Origin: Nemertoderma westbladi
Taxonomy: Eukaryota > Xenacoelomorpha > Nemertodermatida > Nemertodermatidae
DNA length: 58,683 bases
Direction: 5' to 3'
NCBI GenBank assembly: GCA_032718475.1
Contig: JAUCBJ010003216.1
Span: forward strand, 1 to 58,683
Position numbers and translations under genes: made by a program. This document shows, piece after piece, positions 11,255-24,201 of this stretch (positions within the stretch are counted from its first letter, which is position 1; each line of letters starts with the position of its first letter). The notes under the pieces are model-generated. The model had not been told where the DNA came from and did no database searches. It saw only the letters and a program-made list of their open reading frames with translations.

Positions 11255-11589
11255 CTATAAATATATAAAATTTTAAACATATAAATGGCAGTCTTATAAT
11301 AAATCGAATAAGATGATAAATGTTAATTAACTTAAAATAATTATTTAAAATAGTTATTAAAATAATTTTAATTTATCATAAATGTCACACTGGATGCTAG
11401 CTGTGTCTTCCGAATAATTGATATACAGTAGAAACAGTATATGATAATCATATTCAAAATAAAAATGTGCCAGTAATTATCAATCTTTAATCTTGATCAA
11501 CTTGTCTGACTCGAGGTTTTTGGCCCTAATCAAATGTAGAAAAAATTGAAAAATACGAAATTAAAATTACAATATTGTAAAACAAACAA

Positions 11590-13965
11590 TTTGCCACCTC
11601 TATTGCACCCGCAACTCCCGAAACACTCCAGGCCCTCCTTTCACTTCACCCTACAGCGATTCCAGGGTGCCTTCTGGAGCTCCCCTCGCTTGATGTCCTA
11701 GATATCCCTCTCATCGAGTTCTCCCTTCCAGACATCATGAAATCTATCCGATCTTTTCCGAACGGTTCTGCCGCCGGCCCCCACAAACTTCGTCCTCAAT
11801 TCCTTAAGGACTTTTGCTCCCACCAATCCGGCGATGCCGCCATGGGAGCTCTGAAAGGCATCACCGGCTTATCCAACCAACTAATCAAAGGATTAGTTCC
11901 AGAAACCATCCTCCCTTTTTTCAGTATGGGGCCCGACTATGTGCCTTTACCAAAGTCAACGGTGGAATCCGTCCCTTCGCAGTAGGTTGCACCCTTCGAT
12001 GTCCAGCTGCTAAGACTGGTTGCCACCAATCTTCTAAGAAGTCCCAACTCAAACTTGCCCCCCACCAACTAGGCCATGGAATACCCCGTGGCTGCGAGGA
12101 CGCTGTTCATGCTTCCCGGAGATTTCTTCAGGAGTCCGTTGAGCCAACCATCATGGTCAAAATTGACTTCAAAAACGCCTTCCACAGCGTTCATCGCGGG
12201 CCCGTCTTCCATTCAATCCTGCAGAACCTTCCACCCATGTACCCCATCGCTTTCCAGGCTTACTCACAACCCACCCACCTCTTCTATGAGGACACAACTA
12301 TTTCTTCGGAGGTTGGAGTCCAACAGGGTGACCCTCTAGGCAACCTATTCTTCAGCTCTGACACCCACGAAATTGTTGAGAGTGTCGAAACTCCCCTCAA
12401 TGTCTGGTTCTTAGACGATGGGTCCCTTGGAGGGACCCCCTCTGTTGTTGCCTCTAACCTTGAATCCGTGATCTCCAAAGCTGCTAATCTCGGCCTCCAG
12501 ATTAAAGCATCGAAATGTGGGTTGATTTTTTCCACCAACTTTCCACCCAATCTGAAACCTGAGACCGCCGCCATATTCGACACGATCACTCCCAGAATCA
12601 AATGTATCGACCTCGCCGATGCCTCCCTTCTGGGTGCTCCACTCGGTGAACCAGCTATGGAGTCCATTCTCCAGAACAAAGCATCTGAACTGGCAACTTT
12701 CACCAATCGCCTCCAACTCCTTTCCTCTCACGACTCTTTATACCTGCTCCGCCACTGTTTCGCAATCCCCAAACTAATGTATATCCTGCGTTGCTCCCCT
12801 TGCTTCCTTGCCCCATCTCTATCCGACTTCGACTCTTCAATTAGAGCTACACTTGAGTCAACACTGAATATTCGGCTTGACAACTCTTCCTGGTCTCAAG
12901 CCTCTCTCCCCATCGCTTCAGGTGGGCTTGGTGTGCGTAGCACAAGGGACGTCTCACTGCCGGCCTTCTTGGCCTCCGTCTTCGGATGCGGTCCCCTGCT
13001 TCGTGCCCTTCTGCCCCCCTCTATCTCCGACTCGACTAACCCGCTCATCACAAAGGCCCTATCGCTCCTACCTCCTGGCACCGACACACCTCCCAACCCA
13101 TCTGTCCAAAAGGCCTGGGATGCTCCCCTGTGCTCCAAAACCTACGACTCCCTCCTAGCTTCTGCCAACACCCCCAAAGCGAAGGCCCAACTCATCTCCT
13201 CTAAGGCTAAACACTCAGGTGATTGGCTCCAGGTGCTCCCCATCGCTTACCTGGGGCACTGTCTTAGCGATGACCAGGTCCGGATCGGCACCGCCATCCG
13301 TCTCGGCGCGCCAGTCTGTGCCGAGCATTCTTGTCGAGGCTGTGATGCCGTAGGCGACACAAGCAGGACTCATGGTCTCAGCTACCTCCACAACTGTGGT
13401 AAATACTCCCACCACGCTGAGGCCAATGATGTGATCCACCACGCCCTGTCATCTGCCAGTATATCATCCACCCTCGAGCCCCGCGACCTCTGCAAGGATG
13501 GCCGGAAACCAGACGGTATGTCTGTCGCCCCTTGGAACCAAGGACGTAGCCTCATTTGGGACTTCATCTGCCGGGGTGCCTTAGCCCATCCTATCTCCCG
13601 ATTACATCGATAACCAAAGGGGGTGCTGCCGCAGCGGCTGAGGCAACCAAAGCTCAAAATACGGCAACCTGGCTCACAACTATCACTTTGTGACGGTTGC
13701 CTCCGAAACAATCGGCCCAATCGGTGATAAGGACACCATTCTCCTCAATGAGATCGGTCGCCGAATCGCCCTCGCCACCAGGGAACCAAGGTCCACCTCC
13801 TTCCTGTTCCAGCGGCTATCGATTGCCATCACCCTGGGAATGCAAGCGCCATCATGGGGACCCTCCCCATCCAAGCTAGCCTCGATGAAGTGTTCCTACT
13901 TCGCTAGACCGGTTACGACAGATTGCAGAATGGATCCAGTTGCATGTCACTTCTGGCTCTAACTC
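11590..13965 (+). mobile_element. LINE with RT and restriction-like endonuclease, 5'-truncated and frameshifted
   Basis: GC-rich insert with a near-continuous RT-endonuclease frame. First piece (about 11590-11985): SLPDIMKSI, GSAAGPHKLRPQ. Second piece (within 11814-13613): GGIRPFAVG, MVKIDFKNAFHSV, GVQQGDPLGN, the catalytic block WFLDDGSLGG, LPIASGGLGVRS, a His/Cys knuckle in the SCRGCDAVG region, then RKPDGMSV and RSLIWDF of the PD-(D/E)xK endonuclease. Third piece (13690 to about 13880): SETIGPIG, EIGRRIALATREPRST and FLFQRLSIAI. Frame changes fall near the T-run at 11913-11918 and between 13613 and 13690. It resembles R2/R4/NeSL-type non-LTR elements. A 3' UTR-like AT-rich tail follows. 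The start lacks the 5' region, so it is a truncated copy in an intron (exons 10-11). Confidence 0.85.
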
Positions 13966-14443
13966 TAGTTACGTTACCTTAGTTACTCATTAATGTCGTG
14001 CTAATTATTTCCCATTAATGTGTTGTACTATTTGTAATTTAGTACCAGTTTGGTGTAATGTTAAGATTATAATATGCCTGATTTATTAAATGCACTATAT
14101 GACATTATATATTGTAAAATGTTTTTAATTGTTTTAATATCGATTGAAAAATATATAATTCATAAAGAATTTTGGATGAACAGCAGTATAGCAATTATTA
14201 CAGTGAATAAAAGGACGCGAAATTAAAAAAAATCTTGAATTTCAATAATATAATATAAAATTAAAAAAAATATAATTTCTGAGATAAATGGTGTTTATTC
14301 TGTACCATTGTTTAGACTGCAGTACTACGCCGCAAAAATATGGTGTATAATAATGATTATAAGAAAATGAGAACATGTTGAATTACTGGACGCCCACCCG
14401 TACCTGACTGTTTACTAAATAACAATTAATAGTAGTCACTCAC

Positions 14444-14572
14444 GTGAGCAAATCCGCTTGTTATCATTCGAGAAAGAAGAATAATAGTATTTGTCACAAA
14501 AACAAGTAGTTTTATCGGTTATATCGGAACAGGTGCAGTGGTCGCCATGAAACTCAGTCTCACAATCATATT
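14444..14572 (-). CDS. Host gene exon 10: six-Cys EGF-like module
   Basis: 129-bp exon, phase 1 to 1. Acceptor TTACAG and donor GTGAGT (14438-14443). Residues: EYDCE, HCTC, TCFC and RICS. It fits the C, CxC, CxC, C pattern without insertions. Confidence 0.87.
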
Positions 14573-14871
14573 CTGTAATCAATTAAGTATTAGCGACATT
14601 AAATATTTGAAAGTGCAGGTATTTGTGGGAAATTTTAAAAATAATAACTTGTAATAATAATTATTATCATAATTATAATATAGCGCCAATACATTATGTT
14701 CTTTTCGCTTTGTCAATTTATCTACCTGTAAATAACGTCTTTACTTTCCAGTAAATAAAGTACTGATAAATAGAAGTGAAAAGTTATAAAGTGAGACTTT
14801 AAATCCCGCTGTCCCGTAGTTTTGGCGGCAAATATTATGCACAAGGTGTTGTTTATAATAATGCTACTTAC

Positions 14872-15012
14872 CTTTACACATCTTAACTTCACTGGCACCA
14901 TCATTAATCACCATCGGTGTGGTTCCAGTTTTGCAGCTGCACTCCCAGATACTACCAGGTTGATTAGGATTACAAACACAGTTACTATCATCAACGTAAC
15001 CGCATTCGTAAT
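14872..15012 (-). CDS. Host gene exon 9: six-Cys EGF-like module
   Basis: 141-bp exon, phase 1 to 1. Acceptor TTATAG and donor GTAAGT (14866-14871). Residues: YECGYVDD, NCVC, ECSCKTG and MCKG. It is the clearest example of the repeat unit. Confidence 0.88.
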
Positions 15013-16129
15013 CTATAAGGAACAATAGCGAAATGTCACAGCTCCATGAAACAATGGAGTAAAGCAATTAATACGTAAGTTTAATAATAGTACTGCACTA
15101 TGCAGCGCCCATTTTAAAATAGCTCATTTTACCTTCCCAGACCTCTGTGCAAAAAATTAGGATACAATATTTTTGGGTGTGCTGTTCTGTCTCTATTGTC
15201 ACGATATGTCCTCCTAGTAATTTTGTGTCTCCATATTACGAAATAAAAAGCGTTCCAGTCGCGACCATATTAATTAGTATAACACTGTTAACACTGTTCT
15301 GCAGTGTGAAGTAAATCAGTCATGGAAAAAAGATCGACCTCTAATCATATCCGCATTCAAAAAATTAATAAATATAAACCTTAGGAACTACCTCAAAATG
15401 TACACGTACCTAACTTATATACAATGAATAATAAATATTGACTGTAAAATAAATAATTTAATGTATGCATTTCTGTGGAAAGAGTTCAGAGTTCAAAAAT
15501 GTAAAACTGACGAACTATTATTGTATCGTTGTCCCATTATTCAATACGCTAAAGTAAATCTGAGTGCGCTTGTACATGTACAGTTGTGCATTCCTGAATA
15601 CAATGCTCCTTCCCGTTAGCCATATAGAAGCTCACAGGAAGAAGCACACAATAATGGTATAAAATAAGTATTGTGACCATTCAGAACAATAAACTTAGAT
15701 CCTTCGAGGTAAGAGAGATAACAAAATTAAATCACTAGAAGACCAAGTAAAAGCCCAGTGCGACAGTTTGCAGTCATTCCAGCATCAGCTCGACAAGCTG
15801 GTGGACAGGAACTTTTCGGATTACCAGTATGGGTAGTCAGATAGGAATCGGGAATGTCAGTTTCATTAGAGGTGGTCAGTGGGGAATGGGAAGGAATTAT
15901 TTGGCTCTACGAAGGCAACCAGAGCCATTCCACTCTGATTGCAACTCCACAAAGGCACAGATTAAATTCTTAGAGAATCACTTGGATGGAACGTGGATAG
16001 CAGCCACAGAGGAATGTATACTTATCATTTGCAAAGACAGTGTCAAACATTTGTGTCTCTGGAATGAAAGGTACCAAGGCCTACCAATAGGGTCTGTGAC
16101 GGAATCCATTGGAGTTGGCAGTGGTGAAT
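15013..16129. other. Intron, no gene recognised
   Basis: No supported gene. A plus-strand frame near 15730-15830 contains a short coiled-coil-like string and could be a retroelement scrap. The 15829-16371 frame partly overlaps the antisense of the LINE that follows and is not called. A (cta)5 run lies at 16185-16199, inside the LINE. Confidence 0.4.
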
Positions 16130-18310
16130 TCCGACCAGTGTGTGGATTGTACGCGTCGTCGCGTCCGTGGGCTGCTGGGCTGATACTACTACTACTACTA
16201 GGTCGAGCGAGCTCGGACAGTGGAAATAAGATCCTTCCAGGCTTCCCGATTCTCCATAGTTGTTGCAATTTCGTTTCTCCCAAGTTCAGTATCCCTTTCA
16301 AGTTGATCTATATATGTTATGGCTGGTCGTCCACGACTATGCTTTCCATGAGTTGGTTGCCAGAAAAGTAGATCTGGTATGACCTCGTCTTTACTTTGCT
16401 AGCAGTGCCCACTGAATCTTAATCTGCGTTCACGGAGGGTGGTTGATACAGGTGGTATTGTACCATAAAGCTCGGCATTTGTCATGTGTTGTCTCCAGCT
16501 GATGTTTAGGGCTGCCCTTAGTAGTCTTGTGTAGCAACCATCAATTCGTTTTTCAAGTGATTTAGTCAGTGTCCAGGCCTCACCCCCGTATAAAAATACA
16601 CTTTCCACTGTGGCTCGAAAGAACTTAGTATTCAGGTGCCTGGAGAGATCTGATTTCTAGATGGTATCCATTTTTGATAGAGCTACCCAAGCCTTTGCTT
16701 TCCTAACTTCTATGTCCTTTTTGCTACTCTCTATCCATGATCCAAGGTACTGGAAGTCATCGACCTTCCTTAGTTGATTATTATCAATGGTTGTCAAGTT
16801 TCCATCAACATTAAAGGTCATGAATTCGGTCTTGGTAGCATTTATATGCAATAAAGTAGACTTAGCAGCCCTCTCCACTTTATTTAGTAGAAGCTGTGCA
16901 TCTGCTAGCGTATTAGAGAGCAGGGCGATGTCATCCGCAAAGTCGGTGTCTGTGACTGTAGTTGCCGGATATCTACTACTTCTGCGTTCTTGAAGTGTGA
17001 ATCCCAGCTCTTCACCCTTTGTGGCCGTCCTCATTGCGTAATCCAACACAATTACAAATAGTAATGGTGCTAATGTGTCACCCAGTTTCACCATCTGGTG
17101 AGAGTACCTGCGCTTCTGTGTCACAATATAACAATCCAATGCCAGCAACAATTACTTCTGGTATTCCATAAGCTCTTAGGATTTCAAGCATTTTACCTCT
17201 ATGGATGCTGTCGAATGCCTTCTTGAAGTCCACAAAAGTGATTACTGCGCGGAGATTCTTCGACTTAATTCCTTCAATCAGTCTCCGTAGTGCAAGTATC
17301 TGAGCTATTGTTGATCTACTTGGTCGAAATCCGTTTTGGCTCTTACGCAGTAGTTTCTCTATTGAGGCCTAATCCTATATAGAATCATTTTATTGTATAT
17401 TTTGGCAGCTACCACAAGCAAACAGATCCCACGATAGTTTGTTGGTATGCCGAGGTCTCCTTTCTTGGGGAGAGGCTTTAGTTGACCTTTAGTCCAAATT
17501 GGTGGTGGCTTTTCCCCTTTTAACATCCGGTTGCAAGCATTCAATAATGGTCTGTTTAGCACTCCGGTTTTCCATACCTCCGCTGGGATTTCATCTAATC
17601 CACTCGCTTTATTATTGGACATGCTTTTAATGCTTCTTTGGAGTTCGGCAGATGTGAAGTCCCCTGTTTCTACAGGTAGTGTCTTGTCATATATTTTCCT
17701 TGTAGGGCTGACCTCGATGTTTGGTGGCTGCCCAAGCAAGTTGCTGAAGTGATTTTTCCACTTCCCAACACGTTCTTCAGGACTATCGGCTTTGAGACGC
17801 CACTTTGCACAACTTTTCCGACCAGATACCTCATTTACAGTTTGCCAGGTAAGTCTTGATTGTTGCTGTATGTGAGCAGTTGTAATTGCTTCAGTTTTAT
17901 CCTGTATGTACTTTTCCTGGCTGGTGTTGTAGGCCAATTTAAGATCGTCCTTAGCTTTCTCAACCTTGTTAATGTTTTCGGTTGTTGGTTGTTCGGTTTT
18001 AACTTTGTAGGCTATCTTAAGATCTTCTCTCTTACAAGTAACCTCAGAGTTTTGCCATGGCACATACTGTTTTCGTTTGGGTTTCTGGGGGATATGCCTC
18101 TTAGCTGATTCCTTGTGGGCTGTTATTATATTCTGGTATATTGAATCGGTGGATTGGTCTTCATCCATTGACTGAAGTGCTTCAAAGCTTGAACTTCTAC
18201 TGTGTAAGCATCCTTTACAGCATTGTCAGTTCTGAGTTTCTCCCAGTCATAGTTGATTTGCTTGCTTGTCCTGGGTTTGCTGGCTCTCAAACTGAGGCTC
18301 AGCTGGGCTG
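16130..18310 (-). mobile_element. RTE-like LINE, 5'-truncated, several frameshifts
   Basis: Minus-strand pieces in order. 18310-17359 holds the endonuclease-RT linker and RT N-terminus: MSNNKASGLDEIPAE, KPLPKKGD, NYRGICLL. 17340-17160 holds an eroded RT core. 17151-16657 holds LGDTLAPLLF, the catalytic DFADDIALLS, NATKTEFM and YLGSWI. 16608-16399 has the C-terminal LYGGEAWTLT and CYTRLLRAALN. 16390-16140 has RGRPAITYIDQL and MENREAWKDL. The order and motifs fit RTE-type or closely related LINEs. At least three frame changes or stops make it non-functional. The apurinic endonuclease domain expected upstream is absent. Confidence 0.82.
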
Positions 18311-19246
18311 ATATATATTAGGCCGAAGGCCGTTGAAAATGACAGGGTTAAGTTGTCAGTATTAATAATCACAGTAATTGATAATAGCGCAGTCTGAATA
18401 TAATAATATGCAATACAGCGGTTAGTAACGATGGAGTAACGACGACGGTCAAAACTATTTCGGTCTCACAACTGTAAGGAAATCAACTAAACTAATAATC
18501 AGCAATCACAACAGTTATATCATTGACACATATTACATTAGCACTACACTACAGGGTGGCCTTAATATCCAATAGATGCGCTCTTGTCCTCCGAAATGTA
18601 CTTTCCCGCCGACTATTGGCTTAACCTGATTAATTCTCACCTCGCCACTCCCTGTTGGCGTTGTCCCTTGGTGCTAGCCTTACTAGCTTGTTTGTCCCTC
18701 TGAGGTGGTTTGACCTCTCACCTCTCTCTGTGGCTTACGGCGTGTGTCGCCCCAGTTGGTTATGAGGTGAGATTATTATTGGTAATATATAAGTTATAAT
18801 TATTATTAATTAAGTAATAATTGCACAGTAGCATGTAAATTACAAAGTCAGACACTAAGGGCAGAATACAAGCATGCATGATCGGCCTAACTAGACCCAT
18901 TAATACAGCCGCCCCAACTGTCAGGGTCAGGACTGGAGACCATGTATGTTCAAGCCAGGAGGTTAGCATAGCACAAGGTAGTGAACGTTGTCCATTACTG
19001 GCAACATAATTGATGGCATATCGCACCTTGAGAAACAATGAAACACAATCAAAGGATATAATGGTGTGTCCGTAGCAAGACGAGGAGACAAGTAGGATGC
19101 CATAAAGCATCATAGGAATATAAATTTCTCAAATTAAGGAGATTCCCAACTGAGTCTGAGTTCATGACACTACACTGATTATTGAGACAGGCCATGCGTT
19201 TATCCTTGTGGATGCGAAACTCTGTTCCTGAACTCCTTATACATAC
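18311..19246. other. Intron, nothing recognised
   Basis: No gene. Small frames at 18760-19267 (minus) have no motif. The GC content of 18560-18760 is raised, so part of an unknown mobile element is possible. Confidence 0.35.
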
Positions 19247-19304
19247 ATATCCCCAGATTAAATGCACTAAGGTAGTGACAAGCCGACTTGAGGGCGTCGC
19301 AGTG

Positions 19305-19587
19305 ATCCATTATATAAGGCTGGGTGTCGCATGAGTTTTATCGCCCCAGTATGAATTAAGAAGGATGTTAAAAAGAGTCCTAGGTTGGATACTCAGTACC
19401 GGTACTGTAGTGCATGTAGTAAGTAGTACTGCTCTTTCTGGTATTTGTATTTGTTGTATTTTTGAATTTGGTCCTGACGATACCCCAAAGGGGAGAAATA
19501 TATAGACCTAACACCTCTTTTTAACATCCTTCTTAATTCATACTGGGGCGATAAAACTCCTGCGACACCCCGCCTTATATAATGGAT
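19305..19587. repeat. Snap-back inverted repeat (73-bp arms)
   Basis: Arms 19305-19377 and 19515-19587 are reverse complements with two mismatches, separated by a 137-bp loop. The arms begin atccattatataagg and end ttaaaaagag. A 12-bp direct repeat atatccccagat flanks the region at 19247-19258 and 19586-19597. It looks like a small non-autonomous foldback element or an inverted duplication. No ORF. Confidence 0.75.
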
Positions 19588-20007
19588 ATCCCCAGATAGC
19601 AGTCTAGTAAGGGTTAGTGTGGTCTATTAAGTCTAAGTAATATCTGGGTGGTGTTGCATAAAAGGAAAATAATAAAAATATTAGAATAATTTTAAAAATT
19701 ACAAGTACGAAAATCTGTTAGTATTGCACAAAACATCTTCATTCTAATAATATTGGTGTGGGATAATTCGTGGTATATAATTATTCATCGGTGACTAATA
19801 TTATTAGAGTGGCACACTGATAAAATCAGAAAATTTTATTAGTTCTTGTAAATAAAATTTTATGAAACAAATTCACTAATCGAAAGTTTCCATTGATTTC
19901 ACCAATATTATTTATCAATAATCATAAGTCCATATTTTTTATGTAACACATCCTCGGTAAACGCTTAATAGCTTAATATAATAAAATTTGAATATTAACA
20001 AAGTATA

Positions 20008-20134
20008 GTTCCAATACCCAGTTCCAATACCCAGTTCCAATACCCAGTTCCAATACCCAGTTCCAATACCCAGTTCCAATACCCAGTTCCAATACCCAGT
20101 TCCAATACCCAGTTCCAATACCCAGTTCCAATAC
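20008..20134. repeat. 13-bp minisatellite, about 10 copies
   Basis: Nearly perfect tandem copies of gttccaataccca, ending 47 bp before the exon at 20182, on the intron side of its splice donor. Confidence 0.95.
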
Positions 20135-20181
20135 GTAAAAATATTTTTCTGAAAGGGGATAACTAATTTGTTGTTTCTTAC

Positions 20182-20391
20182 CTATACAGGTCCCATCCCA
20201 CCAAGCTTGCAACCCATCTACGCATTTACAATCATTGCCAGTTGTGCATTCGCAGCCAGGGTAGCCTTGTTTACAGCGGGTATCACAGATTGGCCCTTGG
20301 GTAGGTTTTAAACCTCCCGCGCATTCACAACCGTTGTCTTTGTATTTACATGCACACTTATCTGTATCCCCATCAACACTTGGACATACAT
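20182..20391 (-). CDS. Host gene exon 8: eight-plus-Cys double module
   Basis: 210-bp exon, phase 1 to 1. Acceptor TTTTAG and donor GTAAGA (20176-20181). Residues: DVCPSVDG, KCACK, GCECAGG, CDTRCKQGYPGCEC, DCKCVDG and a last C. The C-x3-C-x2-GYPGCxC block recurs in exon 1, showing these exons are related by duplication. Confidence 0.88.
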
Positions 20392-20847
20392 CTAAAATAA
20401 AATATATACAAAATTGTCATTAAAATATTCAATACAATTAAATAATATCAATTACCATCAAAGATAATGTTGTTAAACTATTCATAAATTGACTGAAATT
20501 TCAAGACGAAAATATAATTTATCGGAATACATCATTAGTCATCTACTTGTTATCAATAGCAAGAAATATTTTTGAAATAAAATAACAATTAAATCACACT
20601 TCTACAGTTCGCGATTAGACAAGAAAATCCCCAACTCGTCTACATTATTAAGTCCAGCAGTATTTTAGAAGACGTTTCTTGAGTATCAATGTCTTACTAC
20701 CGCGTTTCCCTTCAACAACGGCTGCTAATAACTTGTTTCAAATTGGGTAATATCTAAAGTTAAAGTATCTGGTAGAATAATGCCTTGTATCACTGGCTCG
20801 GCACAGTAAAATATGAATTTAGATAATATAATATTTTAAGTACCAAC
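20392..20847. other. Intron between exons 7 and 8
   Basis: Phase-1 intron. AT-rich, with no repeat or ORF recognised. Confidence 0.6.
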
Positions 20848-20983
20848 CTTTACAAACCAAGATATCAAAGCTGTTATCATTGTACGTATAATGCTGTTGT
20901 CTGATGTTTGTGAATCCTTCAAAATAACCGTCTTCTTGTTTCTGTTTACTTTCACAGTGAATTCGACAGAATCGTCTATCCAC
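20848..20983 (-). CDS. Host gene exon 7: Cys-poor linker exon
   Basis: 136-bp exon, phase 0 to 1. Acceptor TATTCAG and donor GTTGGT (20842-20847). Residues start VDRRFCRIHCE, then a charged and Tyr-rich stretch, ending LVCKG. It completes the module started in exon 6; both the phase and the missing cysteines fit. Confidence 0.8.
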
Positions 20984-21017
20984 CTGAATAATTATATTCT
21001 AGTGGTTCGAATTGGAG

Positions 21018-24000
21018 ATAAGTGGTAGATTACACTACATAAATACAACACAAAGCAATAGCGAGGCATAAGTCGTAGATTACACTACATAAATACAACA
21101 CAAAGCAATAGCGAGGCATAAGTCGTAGATTACACTACATAAATACAACACAAAGCAATAGCGAGGCATACGTCGTAGATTACACTACAGAAATACAACA
21201 CAAAGCAATAGCGAGGCATAAGTCGTATATTACACTACATAAATACAACACAAAGCAATAGCGAGGCATAAGTCGTAGATTACACTACATAAATACAACA
21301 CAAAGCAATAGCGAGGCATAAGTCGTAGATTACACTACATAAATACAACACAAAGCAATTGCGAGGCATAAGTCGTAGCTTACACTCATAAATACAACAC
21401 AAAGCAATAGCGAGGCATAAGTCGTAGATTACACTACATAAATACAACACAAAGCAATAGCGAGGCATAAGTCGTAGATTACACTACATAAATACAACAC
21501 AAAGCAATAGCGAGGCATAAGTCGTAGATTACACTACAGAAATACAACATAAAGTAATAGCGAGGCATAAGTCGTAGATTACACTACAGCGATACAACAC
21601 AAAGCAATAGCGGGGCATAAGTCGTAGATTACAGGACAGAAATACAACACAAAGCAATAGCGAGGCATAAGTCGTATATTACACTACATAAATACAACAC
21701 AAAGCAATAGCGAGGCATAAGTCGTATATTACACTACATAAATACAACACAAAGCAATAGCGAGGCATAAGTCGTAGATTACACTACATAAATACAACAC
21801 AAAGCAATAGCGAGGCATAAGTCGTATATTACACTACATAAATACAACACAAAGCAAGAGCGAGGCATAAGTCGTAGATTACACTGCATAAATACAACAC
21901 AAAGCAATAGCGAGGCATAAGTCGTAGATTACACCACAGAAATACAACACAAAGCAATATCGAGGCATAAGTCGTATATTACACTACATAAATACAACAC
22001 AAAGCAATAGCGAGGCATAAGTCGTAGATTACACTACATAAATACAACACAAAGCAATAGCGAGGCATAAGTCGTAGATTACACTACAGAAATACAACAT
22101 AAAGTAATAGCGAGGCATAAGTCGTAGATTAAACTACAGCGATACAACACAAAGCAATAGCGAGACATAAGTCGTAGATTAAACTACAGCGATACAACAC
22201 AAAGCAATAGCGAGGCATAAGTCGTAGATTAAACTACAGAAATACAACATAAAGTAATAGCGAGGCATAAGTCGTAGATTACACTACAGCGATACAACAC
22301 AAAGCAATAGCGAGGCATAAGTCGTAGATTACACTACAGAAATACAACATAAAGTAATAGCTAGGCATAAGTCGTAGATTACACTACAGAAATACAACAT
22401 AAAGCAATAGCGAGGCATAAGTCGTAGATTACACTACATAAATACAACACAAAGCAATAGCGAGACATAAGTCGTAGATTACACTACATAAATACAACAC
22501 AAAGCAATAGCGAGGCATAAGTCGTAGATTACACTACAGAAATACAACATAAAGTAATAGCGAGGCATAAGTCGTAGATTACACTACATAAATACAACAT
22601 AAAGTAATAGCGAGGCATAAGTCGTAGATTACACTACAGAAATACAACATAAAGCAATAGCGAGGCATAAGTCGTAGATTACACTACATAAATACAACAC
22701 AAAGCAATAGCGAGACATAAGTCGTAGATTACACTACATAAATACAACACAAAGCAATAGCAAGGCATAAGTCGTAGATTACACTACATAAATACAACAC
22801 AAAGCAATAGCGAGACATAAGTCGTAGATTAAACTACAGAAATACAACATAAAGTAATAGCGAGGCATAAGTCGTAGATTACACTACAGCGATACAACAC
22901 AAAGCAATAGCGAGGCATAAGTCGTAGATTACACTACAGAAATACAACATAAAGTAATAGCGAGGCATAAGTCGTAGATTACACTACATAAATACAACAC
23001 AAAGCAATAGCAAGGCATAAGTCGTAGATTACACTACATAAATACAACACAAAGCAATAGCGAGGCATAAGTCGTAGATTACACTACAGAAATACAACAT
23101 AAAGTAATAGCGAGGCATAAGTCGTAGATTAAACTACAGCGATACAACACAAAGCAATAGCGAGACATAATTCGTAGATTAAACTACAGCGATACAACAC
23201 AAAGCAATAGCGAGGCATAAGTCGTAGATTAAACTACAGAAATACAACATAAAGTAATAGCGAGGCATAAGTCGTAGATTACACTACAGCGATACAACAC
23301 AAAGCAATAGCGAGGCATACGTCGTAGATTAAACTACAGCGATACAACACAAAGCAATAGCGAGACATAAGTCGTAGATTAAACTACAGCGATACAACAC
23401 AAAGCAATAGCGAGGCATAAGTCGTAGATTACACTACATAAATACAACACAAAGCAATAGCGAGACATAAGTCGTAGATTACACTACATAAATACAACAC
23501 AAAGCAATAGCAAGGCATAAGTCGTAGATTACACTACATAAATACAACACAAAGCAATAGCGAGGCATAAGTCGTAGATTACACTACAGAAATACAACAC
23601 AAAGCAATAGCGAGGTATAAGTCGTAGATTACACTACAGAAATACAACACAAAGCAATAGCGAGGCATAAGTCGTAGATTAAACTACAGAAATACAACAT
23701 AAAGTAATAGCGAGGCATAAGTCGTAGATTACACTACAGCGATACAACACAAAGCAATAGCGAGGCATACGTCGTAGATTAAACTACAGCGATACAACAC
23801 AAAGCAATAGCGAGACATAAGTCGTAGATTAAACTACAGCGATACAACACAAAGCAATAGCGAGGCATAAGTCGTAGATTACACTACATAAATACAACAC
23901 AAAGCAATAGCGAGACATAAGTCGTAGATTACACTACATAAATACAACACAAAGCAATAGCAAGGCATAAGTCGTAGATTACACTACATAAATACAACAC

Positions 24001-24119
24001 AAAGCAATAGCGAGGCATAAGTCGTAGATTACACTACAGAAATACAACACAAAGCAATAGCGAGGTATAAGTCGTAGATTACACTACAGAAATACAACAC
24101 AAAGCAATAGCAAGGCATA
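21018..24119. repeat. 50-bp satellite, about 62 copies, with 450-bp higher-order repeat
   Basis: Head-to-tail 50-bp units of the form acactacataaatacaaca, then caaagcaatagcgaggcata and agtcgtagatt. Main variants are aaatacaacat/aaagtaatag, gcgatacaac, and cgagacataa. Segment 23221-23670 is repeated with the same order of variants at 23671-24119, a nine-unit (450-bp) higher-order repeat. It lies in the phase-0 intron between exons 6 and 7. Confidence 0.95.
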
Positions 24120-24201
24120 CATTTTTGTTAAACAATAAACAATTCATTCGTACAAAGATGACTATTATTTAGGACGTGCTTATGTTTGGATGCTAAATAT
24201 A

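Noticed and set aside
15829-16371. 180-codon plus-strand frame
   Set aside because: Its right half is antisense to the C-terminus of the RTE-like LINE.
21003-24119. CRISPR-like array
   Set aside because: Units are directly adjacent 50-mers without unique spacers, in a eukaryotic intron; it is a satellite.
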